From Gallicola sp. (lineage in GTDB: Bacteria > Bacillota > Clostridia > Tissierellales > Peptoniphilaceae): a stretch of 60,906 bases of DNA. Below, piece after piece: positions 1 to 8,413 of the stretch. The notes beneath the pieces are model-generated. The model saw only the letters and a program-made list of their open reading frames with translations. It was not told where the DNA came from and ran no database searches. The translations under genes and the position numbers were made by a program. The stretch covers positions 1-60,906 of the forward strand of contig DUUN01000228.1 in NCBI GenBank assembly GCA_012841535.1. Reading direction: 5' to 3'. The stretch's first letter is position 1, and each line of letters starts with the position of its first letter.

Positions 1-19
1 AGGTTTAAAGAGGTGGATT

Positions 20-850
20 ATGAAATTAGACTACCATATACATACCGATTATAGTGATGATTCTTGGTATCCGATGGAAAAAGTAGTTAAAGATGCAATT
101 AATTTAGGTTTAAAGGAAATTTGCTTTACAGACCATGTTGATTATGGGGTAAAACTAGATTGGACCGATAAGGGAACTCCTAAAATACATAAGGGTAAGG
201 AAATTAGAAATGTTAATTATGAAAAATATTTTGCAGAAATAGAAGATTTACAAATCAAATATTATAATAAAATCAATATTAAAAGTGGTTTAGAATTTGG
301 AGTACAAGGTCATACAATAGATAAATATGAAAAATTAGTGGGAAAATATCCTATGGACTTTATTTTACTTTCAATTCATCAAGTTAGGGATATGGAATTT
401 TGGACAGGAGAGTTTCAAAAGGGCAAAACAGATGAAGAATGTTATGACGAATATTATGGAGAAATGTTTAAGGTAGTAGAAAACTTTAAGGGATATTCCT
501 GTCTAGCCCATATGGATTTAATTAGAAGGTATTTAGACAAAGAAGTAGATATGTTTAATTATAATAGGGATATAATCAAGAAAATATTAGAAACTGTTAT
601 AAGGGATGGTAAGGGTTTAGAATTTAACACCTCTAATGTAAGATATAAGGTAAATGGACTAACTCCATCTATTAAAATTTTAGAGCTATACAGGGACCTT
701 GGTGGTGAGATTATTACTATTGGTAGTGATAGCCATAAAGAAGAGGATTTAGGTTTTGGAGTAGATAAGGCAAAAGAAACTTTAAGGGAAATTGGCTTTA
801 GGTATTTTTCTACCTTTAATAAGATGAATCCTAAATTTCACAAACTATAA
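20..850 (+). CDS. PHP-domain phosphatase, HisJ/HisK-like (histidinol-phosphatase family)
   Basis: This 276-residue protein belongs to the PHP metallo-phosphoesterase family. The first metal motif His-x-His is at residues 6-8, a Thr-Asp-His motif at 37-39, a Ser-Ile-His motif lies mid-protein and Ser-Asp-Ser-His is near residue 240. This is the expected order for the trinuclear metal site of HisJ-type histidinol-phosphate phosphatases. An AGAGGTGG ribosome site lies just before the ATG. No other histidine biosynthesis gene is nearby, so the substrate may be another small phosphate ester. The family is clear; the specific role is inferred. Confidence 0.85.
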   Translation: MKLDYHIHTDYSDDSWYPMEKVVKDAINLGLKEICFTDHVDYGVKLDWTDKGTPKIHKGKEIRNVNYEKYFAEIEDLQIKYYNKINIKSGLEFGVQGHTIDKYEKLVGKYPMDFILLSIHQVRDMEFWTGEFQKGKTDEECYDEYYGEMFKVVENFKGYSCLAHMDLIRRYLDKEVDMFNYNRDIIKKILETVIRDGKGLEFNTSNVRYKVNGLTPSIKILELYRDLGGEIITIGSDSHKEEDLGFGVDKAKETLREIGFRYFSTFNKMNPKFHKL

Positions 851-896
851 ATACATAGGGTCAAATATTTAAAGGAGGGTTCCCAATAATCCGTCT

Positions 897-925
897 TTGA
901 CTTTAATGCGTTAAAGATATATACT
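897..925 (+). promoter_or_regulatory. Sigma-A-type promoter for the DUF554 gene
   Basis: TTGACT and TATACT are separated by exactly 17 bases, about 40 bases upstream of the gene start. This nearly matches the housekeeping -35/-10 consensus. Confidence 0.6.
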
Positions 926-967
926 AAAATGATTAATAGCTTATTATTTTAAATGGAAGTGATAGAT

Positions 968-1675
968 TTGGGGACAATAATAAATACAGCCTCAGTAGTT
1001 CTAGGGGGAATATTTGGTACATATTTTGGACGTAAAATTTCAAAAAATATTCAAGAGAGCCTTATGAAAATAATAGGAATAGCGGTTTTATTTATTGGAA
1101 TTACCGGAACCTTACAATATATGCTAGTAATAGATGGAAATAATATTAAGACCCAGGGAACAATGATGTTAATAATTTCCCTTGCCCTTGGAACTATTAT
1201 AGGGGAATTATTGAAAATAGAAGATAAAATTTATAAACTAGGGCAGTGGATAAAGGGAAAATTCAATAAAAAAGAAGATAATTATTTTGTAGATGGCTTC
1301 GTAAATACCTCGTTAATAATTTGTGTAGGAGCCATGGGGATAGTTGGTTCAATACAAAATGGTCTTACAGGAGATTATTCAATGCTGGTGGCTAAGGGAG
1401 CCTTGGATTTTGTCATTGTTATGATTAATGGCTCCTTATTTGGAATAGGAGTTGCTTTTGCAGCAATACCTATGTTTATCTACCAAGGAATAATAACTGT
1501 AATTGCAATATTAAGTGGCAATTTTATTGGGGCAGAATTAATTAATAATATATCTATGGTTGGTGCAACTTTGGTTTTCTGCATAGGTATAAATTTAATA
1601 TGGGGAAATAAAATAAAGGTTGGAAATTCCATACCGGCCTTGTTAATTCCCATAATCTATAGTTTGTTTGTTTAA
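968..1675 (+). CDS. DUF554 family membrane protein (YdfK/YqgA-like)
   Basis: This is a hydrophobic integral membrane protein of about 235 residues with six to seven predicted membrane segments. The N-terminus Gly-Thr-Ile-Ile-Asn-Thr-Ala and the following Val-Val-Leu-Gly-Gly are typical of DUF554, a family of unknown function. I chose the TTG at 968: GGAAGTGA lies a normal distance before it, and family members begin at this Gly-Thr-Ile-Ile-Asn. An ATG at 953 is in frame but has no ribosome site of its own. It has its own promoter and appears monocistronic. Confidence 0.8.
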   Translation: MGTIINTASVVLGGIFGTYFGRKISKNIQESLMKIIGIAVLFIGITGTLQYMLVIDGNNIKTQGTMMLIISLALGTIIGELLKIEDKIYKLGQWIKGKFNKKEDNYFVDGFVNTSLIICVGAMGIVGSIQNGLTGDYSMLVAKGALDFVIVMINGSLFGIGVAFAAIPMFIYQGIITVIAILSGNFIGAELINNISMVGATLVFCIGINLIWGNKIKVGNSIPALLIPIIYSLFV

Positions 1676-1692
1676 ATAATTATAATTTATTA

Positions 1693-1740
1693 TTGTAGAA
1701 ATAAAAAAAATATAGTATAATTAATTTACTAAAACGTTTT
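1693..1740 (+). promoter_or_regulatory. Promoter and operator of the LacI-family regulator gene
   Basis: TTGTAG (1693-1698) and TATAAT (1716-1721) are 17 bases apart. The palindrome AAAACGTTTT (1731-1740) lies just downstream of the -10 element and 13 bases before the start codon. The same palindrome occurs twice before the transporter operon, so this site probably mediates autorepression. Confidence 0.65.
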
Positions 1741-1753
1741 AATAGAGGCTAAC

Positions 1754-2761
1754 ATGAAAATAACAATTAAAGATGTGGCTAAAAAAGCTGGAGTATCTAC
1801 AACCACTGTATCGATGGTGTTAAATAATGCCGATTTTAAAATATCCAAAAAAACTAGAGATAAGGTATTAAAATCTGCTGAAGAATTAAATTATGTACCA
1901 AACAAAATAGCAAGAAGTTTAGTAATGCAAAATACTAAGATAATAGCCTTAATAGTTCCTGATATTTCAAATCCCTTTTATCCTGAAATTGCTAAATATG
2001 TTGATATTTATGCAAGTAAAAGAAATTATAATGTAATATTAATAAATTCAAATGATATTGAAAATTTAGATGACATTGAAAAGAATTTATTGGCAACTAA
2101 TTTAATAGATGGTGTACTTGTTGTATCTATTAATATAGCCCAATATATTAAAAATAATAAAAGGTTAAGAAACTTAAAAGTAGTTTATTTAGATGAATTT
2201 ATTGGGGTATCTGAAGATGCTAACACATATATAGTATCTGGGGATAGTGAAAAGGGCGGGTATTTGGCAGGAAAGTATCTTTTAGAACTAGGACATAGAA
2301 ATATAGGTTGTGTTATAGGACCAAGGGGAACATTTAATTCCAATAGGAGATTGTCAGGATTTTTAAATTCATTTATGGAAGAAGGTTTGTATTTAAAACC
2401 AGAAAATATAGTTCATGGAAATTACACTTATTTAGGCGGATATGAAGCGGGGATGTATCTTTTAGAGCAAGGGGTAACTGCAGCATTTTGTTTTAATGAC
2501 CTTTCTGCTTATGGAGCTATAAAAGCGTTTAGAGAAAAAAATAAAAATGTACCAGATGATATTTCTGTAATAGGATATGATAATTTATATATGACAGAGT
2601 TTATAGAACCTTATTTAACAACGGTTGATCAGAATTCTATGGAAATAGCTAAAGAAGCAACTAATTTATTGATAGACCAAATAGAGAATAAAAAAATAAA
2701 GAATAAGGAAATTTTGGTAGCACCTAAACTAATAAAACGTGACACCACTATAGCCTTATAA
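1754..2761 (+). CDS. LacI-family transcriptional regulator of the nucleoside operon
   Basis: This 335-residue protein has a typical LacI architecture. An N-terminal helix-turn-helix (Ile-Lys-Asp-Val-Ala-Lys-Lys-Ala-Gly-Val-Ser, residues 4-14) is followed by a hinge helix (residues ~50-60) and a periplasmic-binding-like effector domain. It lies immediately upstream of a BMP-type nucleoside transporter operon. AAAACGTTTT operators precede both its own gene and that operon, so it most likely represses both and responds to a nucleoside, base or sugar. The effector is inferred, because LacI-type control of a BMP transporter is not diagnostic of ligand. Confidence 0.9.
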   Translation: MKITIKDVAKKAGVSTTTVSMVLNNADFKISKKTRDKVLKSAEELNYVPNKIARSLVMQNTKIIALIVPDISNPFYPEIAKYVDIYASKRNYNVILINSNDIENLDDIEKNLLATNLIDGVLVVSINIAQYIKNNKRLRNLKVVYLDEFIGVSEDANTYIVSGDSEKGGYLAGKYLLELGHRNIGCVIGPRGTFNSNRRLSGFLNSFMEEGLYLKPENIVHGNYTYLGGYEAGMYLLEQGVTAAFCFNDLSAYGAIKAFREKNKNVPDDISVIGYDNLYMTEFIEPYLTTVDQNSMEIAKEATNLLIDQIENKKIKNKEILVAPKLIKRDTTIAL

Positions 2762-2771
2762 TATTTTTAAA

Positions 2772-2852
2772 CAAATTAGTAAAACGTTTTAATAAATAAA
2801 CTAAGGAGGTTGGAAATTTTAGGCAAATTAGTAAAACGTTTTAATAAATAAA
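2772..2852 (+). promoter_or_regulatory. Tandemly duplicated operator region before the nucleoside transporter operon
   Basis: A 29-base segment at 2772-2800 is repeated exactly at 2824-2852, a period of 52 bases. Each copy has AAAACGTTTT at its centre (2781-2790 and 2833-2842) and is followed by a ribosome-site-like purine run (AAGGAGG, then AGGAGGG). Only the second run has a gene after it. The pattern looks like a local duplication that doubled the LacI operator. Confidence 0.7.
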
Positions 2853-2866
2853 TTTAGGAGGGTAAG

Positions 2867-3940
2867 ATGAAAAAAAGAGTTTTAATATCTATGTTATTAG
2901 TAATAGCATTACTATTAGGAGCTTGTGGTAATGGTAAAGAAGCTGGTAAGGAAACTGGTAATGGTAAAGAAGGAGATAAAAAGATCAGAGTTGCTTTAGT
3001 ATTAGCAGGATTTTTGGGAGATAAATCTTTTAACGATTCAGCTTATGAAGGAGTAGAAAGAGCATTAGAAGAATTTGGTGAGGAAAATTTTGAAATTAAA
3101 GTTTTGGAATCCAAAGTTGCAGCTGATTGGGAAACTAATTTAATAACAATGGCTAATGATGGATATGATTTAGTATTGGGGATTTCTACTCAATTACAGG
3201 AGATCATAGAAAAACATGCTAAAGATTATCCAGATGTTAAATTTGGGATAATTGATGGTGTAGTAAAGGGCGATAATGTTGTATCTGCAACATTTGCACA
3301 AAATGAAGGGTCATTTTTAGCAGGAGCTGCCGCTACTATGTTTACAACTAAAACAGAAATTGAAAATGTAAATGAGGAAAAGGTTATTGGATGGGTTGGC
3401 GGTATGGATGTCCCAGTTTTAAGAGATTTTTTAACTGGATATGAACAAGGAGCGAAATACATAGACCCAGATGTAAAAATACTAAGTTCTTTTGCAGGTA
3501 CTTTTAATGATCCTTTAAAGGGAAAAGAGTTAACTTTGGCACAATACAGTCAAGGCGCTGATATAGTAATGAACGTAGCATCAAATACAGGAAATGGTAT
3601 ATTAGAAGCTGCTAATGACACAGGAAATTATGCAATAGGTGTAGATTTAGATCAAGATTCTGTTTATCCTGGAAGAATTTTAACTTCCATGTTAAAAAGA
3701 GTGGATGTTGCAAGTTATGAAATGATAAAGTCTGTTTATAACAATGAATTCGAAGGTAATAAAACTTTAAGAATGGACGTGGCTAGTGATGGTGTAGGCT
3801 TAACGGATATGTCAGTAATAAAAGAAAGCTTAGGGGATAAATTTCCTGAAGATATACTTGAGAAGGTTGCAGAATTATCAGAAGCTATTAAATCTGGAGA
3901 AATAGTAGTTGAATCATATGAGGGCTTCGAAACAGAATAA
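2867..3940 (+). CDS. BMP-family nucleoside-binding lipoprotein of an ABC transporter
   Basis: This 357-residue exported lipoprotein has a basic N-terminus, a hydrophobic core and a lipobox Leu-Gly-Ala-Cys with Cys20 as the lipidated residue. A charged, Gly-rich linker (residues 21-40) precedes a PBP-type ligand domain of the BMP/PnrA class. Relatives bind purine nucleosides (TmpC of Treponema, BmpA, NupN of Bacillus). It is first in a co-directional operon with its ATPase, two permeases and a nucleoside hydrolase, which supports nucleoside uptake. AGGAGGG precedes the start. Confidence 0.9.
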   Translation: MKKRVLISMLLVIALLLGACGNGKEAGKETGNGKEGDKKIRVALVLAGFLGDKSFNDSAYEGVERALEEFGEENFEIKVLESKVAADWETNLITMANDGYDLVLGISTQLQEIIEKHAKDYPDVKFGIIDGVVKGDNVVSATFAQNEGSFLAGAAATMFTTKTEIENVNEEKVIGWVGGMDVPVLRDFLTGYEQGAKYIDPDVKILSSFAGTFNDPLKGKELTLAQYSQGADIVMNVASNTGNGILEAANDTGNYAIGVDLDQDSVYPGRILTSMLKRVDVASYEMIKSVYNNEFEGNKTLRMDVASDGVGLTDMSVIKESLGDKFPEDILEKVAELSEAIKSGEIVVESYEGFETE

Positions 3941-3943
3941 TGG

Positions 3944-3970
3944 AATTAGCAAGTTTTTAACTTGCTAATT
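3944..3970 (+). terminator. Intercistronic hairpin between binding protein and ATPase genes
   Basis: A perfect 12-bp inverted repeat (AATTAGCAAGTT / AACTTGCTAATT) with a three-base loop lies 4 bases after the lipoprotein stop codon. No U-tract follows, so it is more likely an mRNA-stabilising or attenuating hairpin that keeps binding protein levels above the rest of the operon. Confidence 0.6.
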
Positions 3971-3987
3971 TATATTAGGAGATAAAT

Positions 3988-5499
3988 ATGAAAAAATTAA
4001 TAGAAATGAAGGATATTGTAAAGACATTTCCAGGAGTAACAGCAATATCAAATGGTAAATTCGATTTAATAGAAGGGGAGATCCATTCCTTAATTGGTGA
4101 AAATGGTGCTGGGAAATCAAGTTTGATGAAAATTTTATATGGATTATATCCAGCGGATTCAGGAACTATTATTGTTAAGGGAAAGGAATTTAAAGATTTT
4201 TCTACTAAGGAAATAATAGATGAAAAAATAGGAATGGTTCATCAAGAATTTATGCTAGTTGATGATATGACTGTTTTAGATAATATAATTCTTGGATTTG
4301 AACCAAGAAAATCTTTAAATAGAATTGATTTTAAAAAATCAGAAATCATTATTAAAGAATACATAGATAACTATGGATTAGATATACAATTAAACAAAAA
4401 AGTTAAAGATATATCAGTTGGAGAAGCTCAGAGAGTTGAAATAATAAAGACTTTATACAGAGGAGCGGATATCTTAATATTAGATGAACCTACGGCTGTT
4501 TTAACTCCACAGGAAACAATAAAGTTATTTGAAATATTAAGAAAACTCAAAGAAGATAATAAATCAATTGTGTTTATATCCCACAAGTTAAACGAAGTTA
4601 TGGATATAAGCGATAGAATTACCATAATGAGAAAAAGTGAATATATAACTACTGTAAACAAAGAAGATACTAGTGAAAGAGAATTAGCTAAGCTTATGGT
4701 AGGTAGAGAGGTATTTTTAAATATAGAACATAAGGAGTCTAATCCTGGTGAAGATGTTCTCGAAATAGAAAGTGTATATATTCCTGGAGATAGAGAAATT
4801 TCTAAAATAAGAGGGTTATCCCTGAATGTTAAATCTGGAGAAGTTTTAGGCTTAGCGGGAATAGACGGAAATGGACAAGCTGAGTTAGTAGAAGCTATTA
4901 CAGGCTTGAGAAAAACTGAAAAAGGGAAGATTATTTTAGAAGGTAAAGAGATAAGCAATCTTAGTACTAGAAAAATTAGAAACTTGGGAGTTTCTTTGAT
5001 TCCAGATGATAGAAATAAGAGAGGATTAAATAGAAGGTTTTCAATTAGAGAAAATTTAATTGGTTTAAAGTATAATAATGAGCTCAGTAGGGGGATTTTT
5101 ATAGATGAAAAGAAGTCTGAGGAATTTTCTGAAAAGCTAGTTGAAGATTATGATATACGTCCAAGAAATGTTGAAAGTAGCGCCGAATTTTTAAGTGGTG
5201 GTAATGCTCAAAAAATTGTAGTTGCTAGAGAAATCTCTTCTGAAGGTAGATTACTCATAGCTAGTCAACCTACTAGAGGGGTTGATATAGGTGCTATTGA
5301 AATGATCAGAAAAAAAATTAATGAAGAAAAAGCAAAAGGAAAGGCTATTCTACTAATATCAGCTGATTTAGAGGAAATTTTAGCTTTATCTGATCGTATA
5401 GCGGTTATATTTGAAGGCAAGATTACTGGAGAATTACAAGTACACGAGGCTACTGAGGAGAAACTAGGAATGCTTATGGCAGGAGGAACTGTACAATGA
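3988..5499 (+). CDS. Nucleoside ABC transporter ATP-binding protein (two fused ABC domains)
   Basis: This 503-residue protein contains two ABC ATPase domains in tandem, as in RbsA and NupO. The N-terminal half has Walker A (Gly-Glu-Asn-Gly-Ala-Gly-Lys-Ser-Ser), a Ser-Val-Gly-Glu-Ala signature and Walker B ILILDEP. The C-terminal half has a degenerate P-loop (Gly-Ile-Asp-Gly-Asn-Gly-Gln) and an intact Leu-Ser-Gly-Gly-Asn signature; its Walker B region reads Ile-Ala-Ser-Gln-Pro. This asymmetry is normal in the family. Its stop overlaps the start of the first permease (ATGA), so the two are translationally coupled. Confidence 0.9.
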   Translation: MKKLIEMKDIVKTFPGVTAISNGKFDLIEGEIHSLIGENGAGKSSLMKILYGLYPADSGTIIVKGKEFKDFSTKEIIDEKIGMVHQEFMLVDDMTVLDNIILGFEPRKSLNRIDFKKSEIIIKEYIDNYGLDIQLNKKVKDISVGEAQRVEIIKTLYRGADILILDEPTAVLTPQETIKLFEILRKLKEDNKSIVFISHKLNEVMDISDRITIMRKSEYITTVNKEDTSERELAKLMVGREVFLNIEHKESNPGEDVLEIESVYIPGDREISKIRGLSLNVKSGEVLGLAGIDGNGQAELVEAITGLRKTEKGKIILEGKEISNLSTRKIRNLGVSLIPDDRNKRGLNRRFSIRENLIGLKYNNELSRGIFIDEKKSEEFSEKLVEDYDIRPRNVESSAEFLSGGNAQKIVVAREISSEGRLLIASQPTRGVDIGAIEMIRKKINEEKAKGKAILLISADLEEILALSDRIAVIFEGKITGELQVHEATEEKLGMLMAGGTVQ

Positions 5500-6545
5500 A
5501 AAAAAAGACATATATAAATATTGTTATTTCCATTATAGTTGCCCTTTTAATAGGAGCCGTTATTATAGGGGTAATGGGTTATAATCCTGTAACAAGCTAT
5601 ATAGAACTATTTAAAGGTGCGTTAATAGGGAAATTTAATTTTGGTGGTACTCTGGAGAGATTTGTTCCTCTAATGCTTGCGGCTCTAGCTTTTGCTGTTG
5701 CTCAGCAGGTAAATATGGCTAATGTTGGTGTTGAAGGAGAGATATACCTAGGTGCTATTACTGCTGCATGGGTAGGATATGCAATAACAGGGTTACCAAA
5801 AATGGTCCATGTTCCATTAGCATTATCATTAGCAGCCATAATAGGTGCACTTTGGGCAGCTATTCCAGGGGTTTTAAAAGCTTACTATGGAGTTAGTGAT
5901 GTTTGTACAACTATTTTATTAAATTATGTTGCCACATATATTACATCATATTTAGTAAATAATCCTATGTCGGCAGGGAAAGGAGTTGCACAAACACCAC
6001 AAATACAGGAAAGTGCTTCATTGACAAGGATAATGTCTCCAAGCAGAGCTAACACAGGATTATTTATTGCGATAGGAGTAATTATATTAGTATATTTTTT
6101 CTTTAAAAAGACTAGGAAAGGATATGAGTACAGAAGTGTTGGATTGAATAATGACTTTAGTGCGTATATAGGTATTCCAGATAAAAAAACTATGGTTAAA
6201 GGAATGATGCTTTCAGGTGCTATAGGAGGATTAGCTGGGGGAATTGAAGTATTAGGAATATATGGATATTTTCTTGATGGTTTTTCTACAGGAATAGGAT
6301 TTGATGGTATGCTAGCATCCTTAATAGCTAAAAATAATATTGCTTTAGTTCCTGTCTTATCAGGTTTTATCGCTATTCTAAAACAGGGAGCTCTAGCTAT
6401 GGAGAGGTTTACAGGAGTTCCGAAATCATTAATAGATGGACTTATAGCAATGTTCATTTTATTTGCAACAATGGAAGGGTTATTTATAATAAAGAAAAAA
6501 ATAAGGAAGGATAAGGTGAGCGAAGATGTTGGAAAATCTAAGTAA
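5496..6545 (+). CDS. Nucleoside ABC transporter permease 1 (BMP type)
   Basis: This 349-residue permease has about eight to ten membrane segments and belongs to the branched-chain/ribose permease superfamily. The motif Val-Asn-Met-Ala-Asn-Val-Gly-Val-Glu-Gly-Glu near residues 71-81 and Ser-Gly-Ala-Ile-Gly-Gly-Leu-Ala-Gly-Gly near 240-250 are hallmarks of BMP-type permeases such as NupP. It overlaps the ATPase gene upstream and the second permease downstream. Confidence 0.88.
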   Translation: MKKKTYINIVISIIVALLIGAVIIGVMGYNPVTSYIELFKGALIGKFNFGGTLERFVPLMLAALAFAVAQQVNMANVGVEGEIYLGAITAAWVGYAITGLPKMVHVPLALSLAAIIGALWAAIPGVLKAYYGVSDVCTTILLNYVATYITSYLVNNPMSAGKGVAQTPQIQESASLTRIMSPSRANTGLFIAIGVIILVYFFFKKTRKGYEYRSVGLNNDFSAYIGIPDKKTMVKGMMLSGAIGGLAGGIEVLGIYGYFLDGFSTGIGFDGMLASLIAKNNIALVPVLSGFIAILKQGALAMERFTGVPKSLIDGLIAMFILFATMEGLFIIKKKIRKDKVSEDVGKSK

Positions 6546-7458
6546 AATATTCGATTATACCCTAATACATTCAACAATAAGGGCAGCAACACCTATACTT
6601 TTCGCTGCTTTATCTGCATGTTTAACCCAACAAGCAAATATTTTAAATGTTGGAACAGAAGGGGTAATGCTCTGCTCTGCTTTTATTGCAGTGGCTATTA
6701 GTTATTTAACTGGTAGTTGGATATTAGCTGTGTTAGCTGCAATAGTAGTTGGAGTTATAATTTCTTGGGTTATAGGAGTGGCGCATTTAAAGTATAATGC
6801 AGATGTTTTTGCCGTGGGAACGGTAATAAATATGTTAGCCTTAGCTGTAACTAAATTTTTATTAAATGAATGGCTAGGAACAACAGGTAGTTTTTATTCT
6901 CAAGAGGTTAAACCTTTGCCCCAGATAAAAATAGGTTTTTTGTCAAAAAATCCAGTTCTTAATAGTTTATTTAATAATTATTCTGTTTTTGAGTTAGTTG
7001 GAATTGTTATGGTTTTTGCTTTATGGTATTTGCTGTTTAAAACAGTGTGGGGACTAAGAGTTAGAAGTGTAGGATTAAACCCTATGGCAGCAGAAACAGC
7101 TGGTATTAATGTATATAAAACAAAATTTAGAGTGGTATTAATGTCAGGAGTACTAGGAGGACTGGCTGGTGCACACCTATCATTAGGATATTCGAATTTA
7201 TTTGTAGAAAACATGACAAACGGAAGAGGATTTATGGGAGTTGCAGCTATGTTCTTTGGTGGGATGAACCCTATATTTGCATGGATAGGAACATTGTTAT
7301 TTGGATTTGCAGACACTATAGGATCTAGATTGCAAGCTTATGGATTGGCTTCACAATTCATTTTAATGATTCCTTATATTGCAACAATAGTTGTATTGAC
7401 CATATCACTTATAATTGGTAAAAAGAAGAAAGAAAGAGAAAAGAGTTCATTATTATAA
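6526..7458 (+). CDS. Nucleoside ABC transporter permease 2 (BMP type)
   Basis: This 310-residue membrane protein is the second permease of the heterodimer, NupQ-like. It has the Ala-Asn-Ile-Leu-Asn-Val-Gly-Thr-Glu-Gly motif near residue 40 and Ser-Gly-Val-Leu-Gly-Gly-Leu-Ala-Gly-Ala in the C-terminal half. It starts 20 bases inside the first permease gene, with GGTGAGCGAAG as ribosome site, so the two are coupled. Confidence 0.88.
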   Translation: MLENLSKIFDYTLIHSTIRAATPILFAALSACLTQQANILNVGTEGVMLCSAFIAVAISYLTGSWILAVLAAIVVGVIISWVIGVAHLKYNADVFAVGTVINMLALAVTKFLLNEWLGTTGSFYSQEVKPLPQIKIGFLSKNPVLNSLFNNYSVFELVGIVMVFALWYLLFKTVWGLRVRSVGLNPMAAETAGINVYKTKFRVVLMSGVLGGLAGAHLSLGYSNLFVENMTNGRGFMGVAAMFFGGMNPIFAWIGTLLFGFADTIGSRLQAYGLASQFILMIPYIATIVVLTISLIIGKKKKEREKSSLL

Positions 7459-7468
7459 AGGAGATATT

Positions 7469-8404
7469 ATGAAAAAAATAATTTTAGATGTTGACCCTGG
7501 TCACGATGATGCAGTTGCTATTATATTAGCTGAAGCAGAAGAAAATATTGATGTCCTAGGAATTACAGTTGTATCTGGAAATAATTCTTTAGAAAATACA
7601 TTAAATAATACATTAAAAATTTGTACCCATTTAAAAATAGATACCCCAGTTTATTCAGGAATGGATATGCCTATGGTTAGAGATAGATTTTTATCTACAG
7701 AATCTATAGGAAATGTTCATGGTGAGACAGGATTAGATGGGCCTGTGTTTGGTGAAATAACAAAGAAACCAGAAGATACTCATGCTGTGAATTATATAAT
7801 AGATACTATTAAAAATTCCAAAGAAAAAATTACCGTAGTGGCTACTGGACCATTATCTAATATTGGTATGAGTTTAAGATTGGAGCCAAAAATAATTGAA
7901 AATATTGAGGAAATTGTAATAATGGGCGGAGCATATGGAACAGGAAATGTTACGCCTAGTGCAGAATTTAATATTATTGCAGATCCTGAAGCAGCACATG
8001 TAGTTTTTAGTAGTGGTTTACCTATAGTTATGATGGGATTGGATCTAACAAGACAAGCAAAAGCCACTAAAGAAGTGGTAGATAAAATAGGAACAGTTGG
8101 CAATAAAGCATCAAAATTGATAGTTGACTTAATGGAGTTTTTTACAAAAACTCAAAAAGACTTTTTTGGTTGGGAAGCTCCTCCAGTTCATGACCCAACT
8201 ACGATTGCATATTTAATAGATCCTAGTATGTTTGAATTTGTAGAGTGTAATGTACAGATTTCATTAGAACATGGTATGACTTATGGAAGAACTGTATGTG
8301 ATATGCATCATGCAACAGAATTACCTAGAAATACAAAGGTAGCTACTAAAATAGATTTTGATAAATTCTGGAATTTAGTTTATGAAAATGTAAAAAAATA
8401 TTAA
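7469..8404 (+). CDS. Inosine-uridine preferring nucleoside hydrolase family protein
   Basis: This is a 311-residue nucleoside N-ribohydrolase. The N-terminal Asp-Val-Asp-Pro-Gly-His-Asp-Asp-Ala motif supplies the calcium-binding aspartates. Later motifs include Gly-Pro-Leu-Ser-Asn, Met-Gly-Gly-Ala and His-Asp-Pro-Thr near the C-terminus. I start at the ATG at 7469, which follows AAGGAGAT and puts the Asp-x-Asp motif at residue 5; a longer frame reaches back into the permease gene but lacks such a site. It would split imported nucleosides into base and ribose in the cytoplasm. Confidence 0.9.
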   Translation: MKKIILDVDPGHDDAVAIILAEAEENIDVLGITVVSGNNSLENTLNNTLKICTHLKIDTPVYSGMDMPMVRDRFLSTESIGNVHGETGLDGPVFGEITKKPEDTHAVNYIIDTIKNSKEKITVVATGPLSNIGMSLRLEPKIIENIEEIVIMGGAYGTGNVTPSAEFNIIADPEAAHVVFSSGLPIVMMGLDLTRQAKATKEVVDKIGTVGNKASKLIVDLMEFFTKTQKDFFGWEAPPVHDPTTIAYLIDPSMFEFVECNVQISLEHGMTYGRTVCDMHHATELPRNTKVATKIDFDKFWNLVYENVKKY

Positions 8405-8413
8405 GGAGTTCTT

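Noticed and set aside
2833..2842. CcpA catabolite-repression (cre) site
   Set aside because: The box GTAAAACGTTTTAA lacks the flanking TG...CA of cre and recurs upstream of the adjacent LacI gene, which fits a local LacI operator better.
3226..3462. Long minus-strand frames opposite the transporter and lipoprotein genes
   Set aside because: They are opposite strongly supported genes, lack ribosome sites and encode no recognisable product; they arise from codon bias of the real gene.
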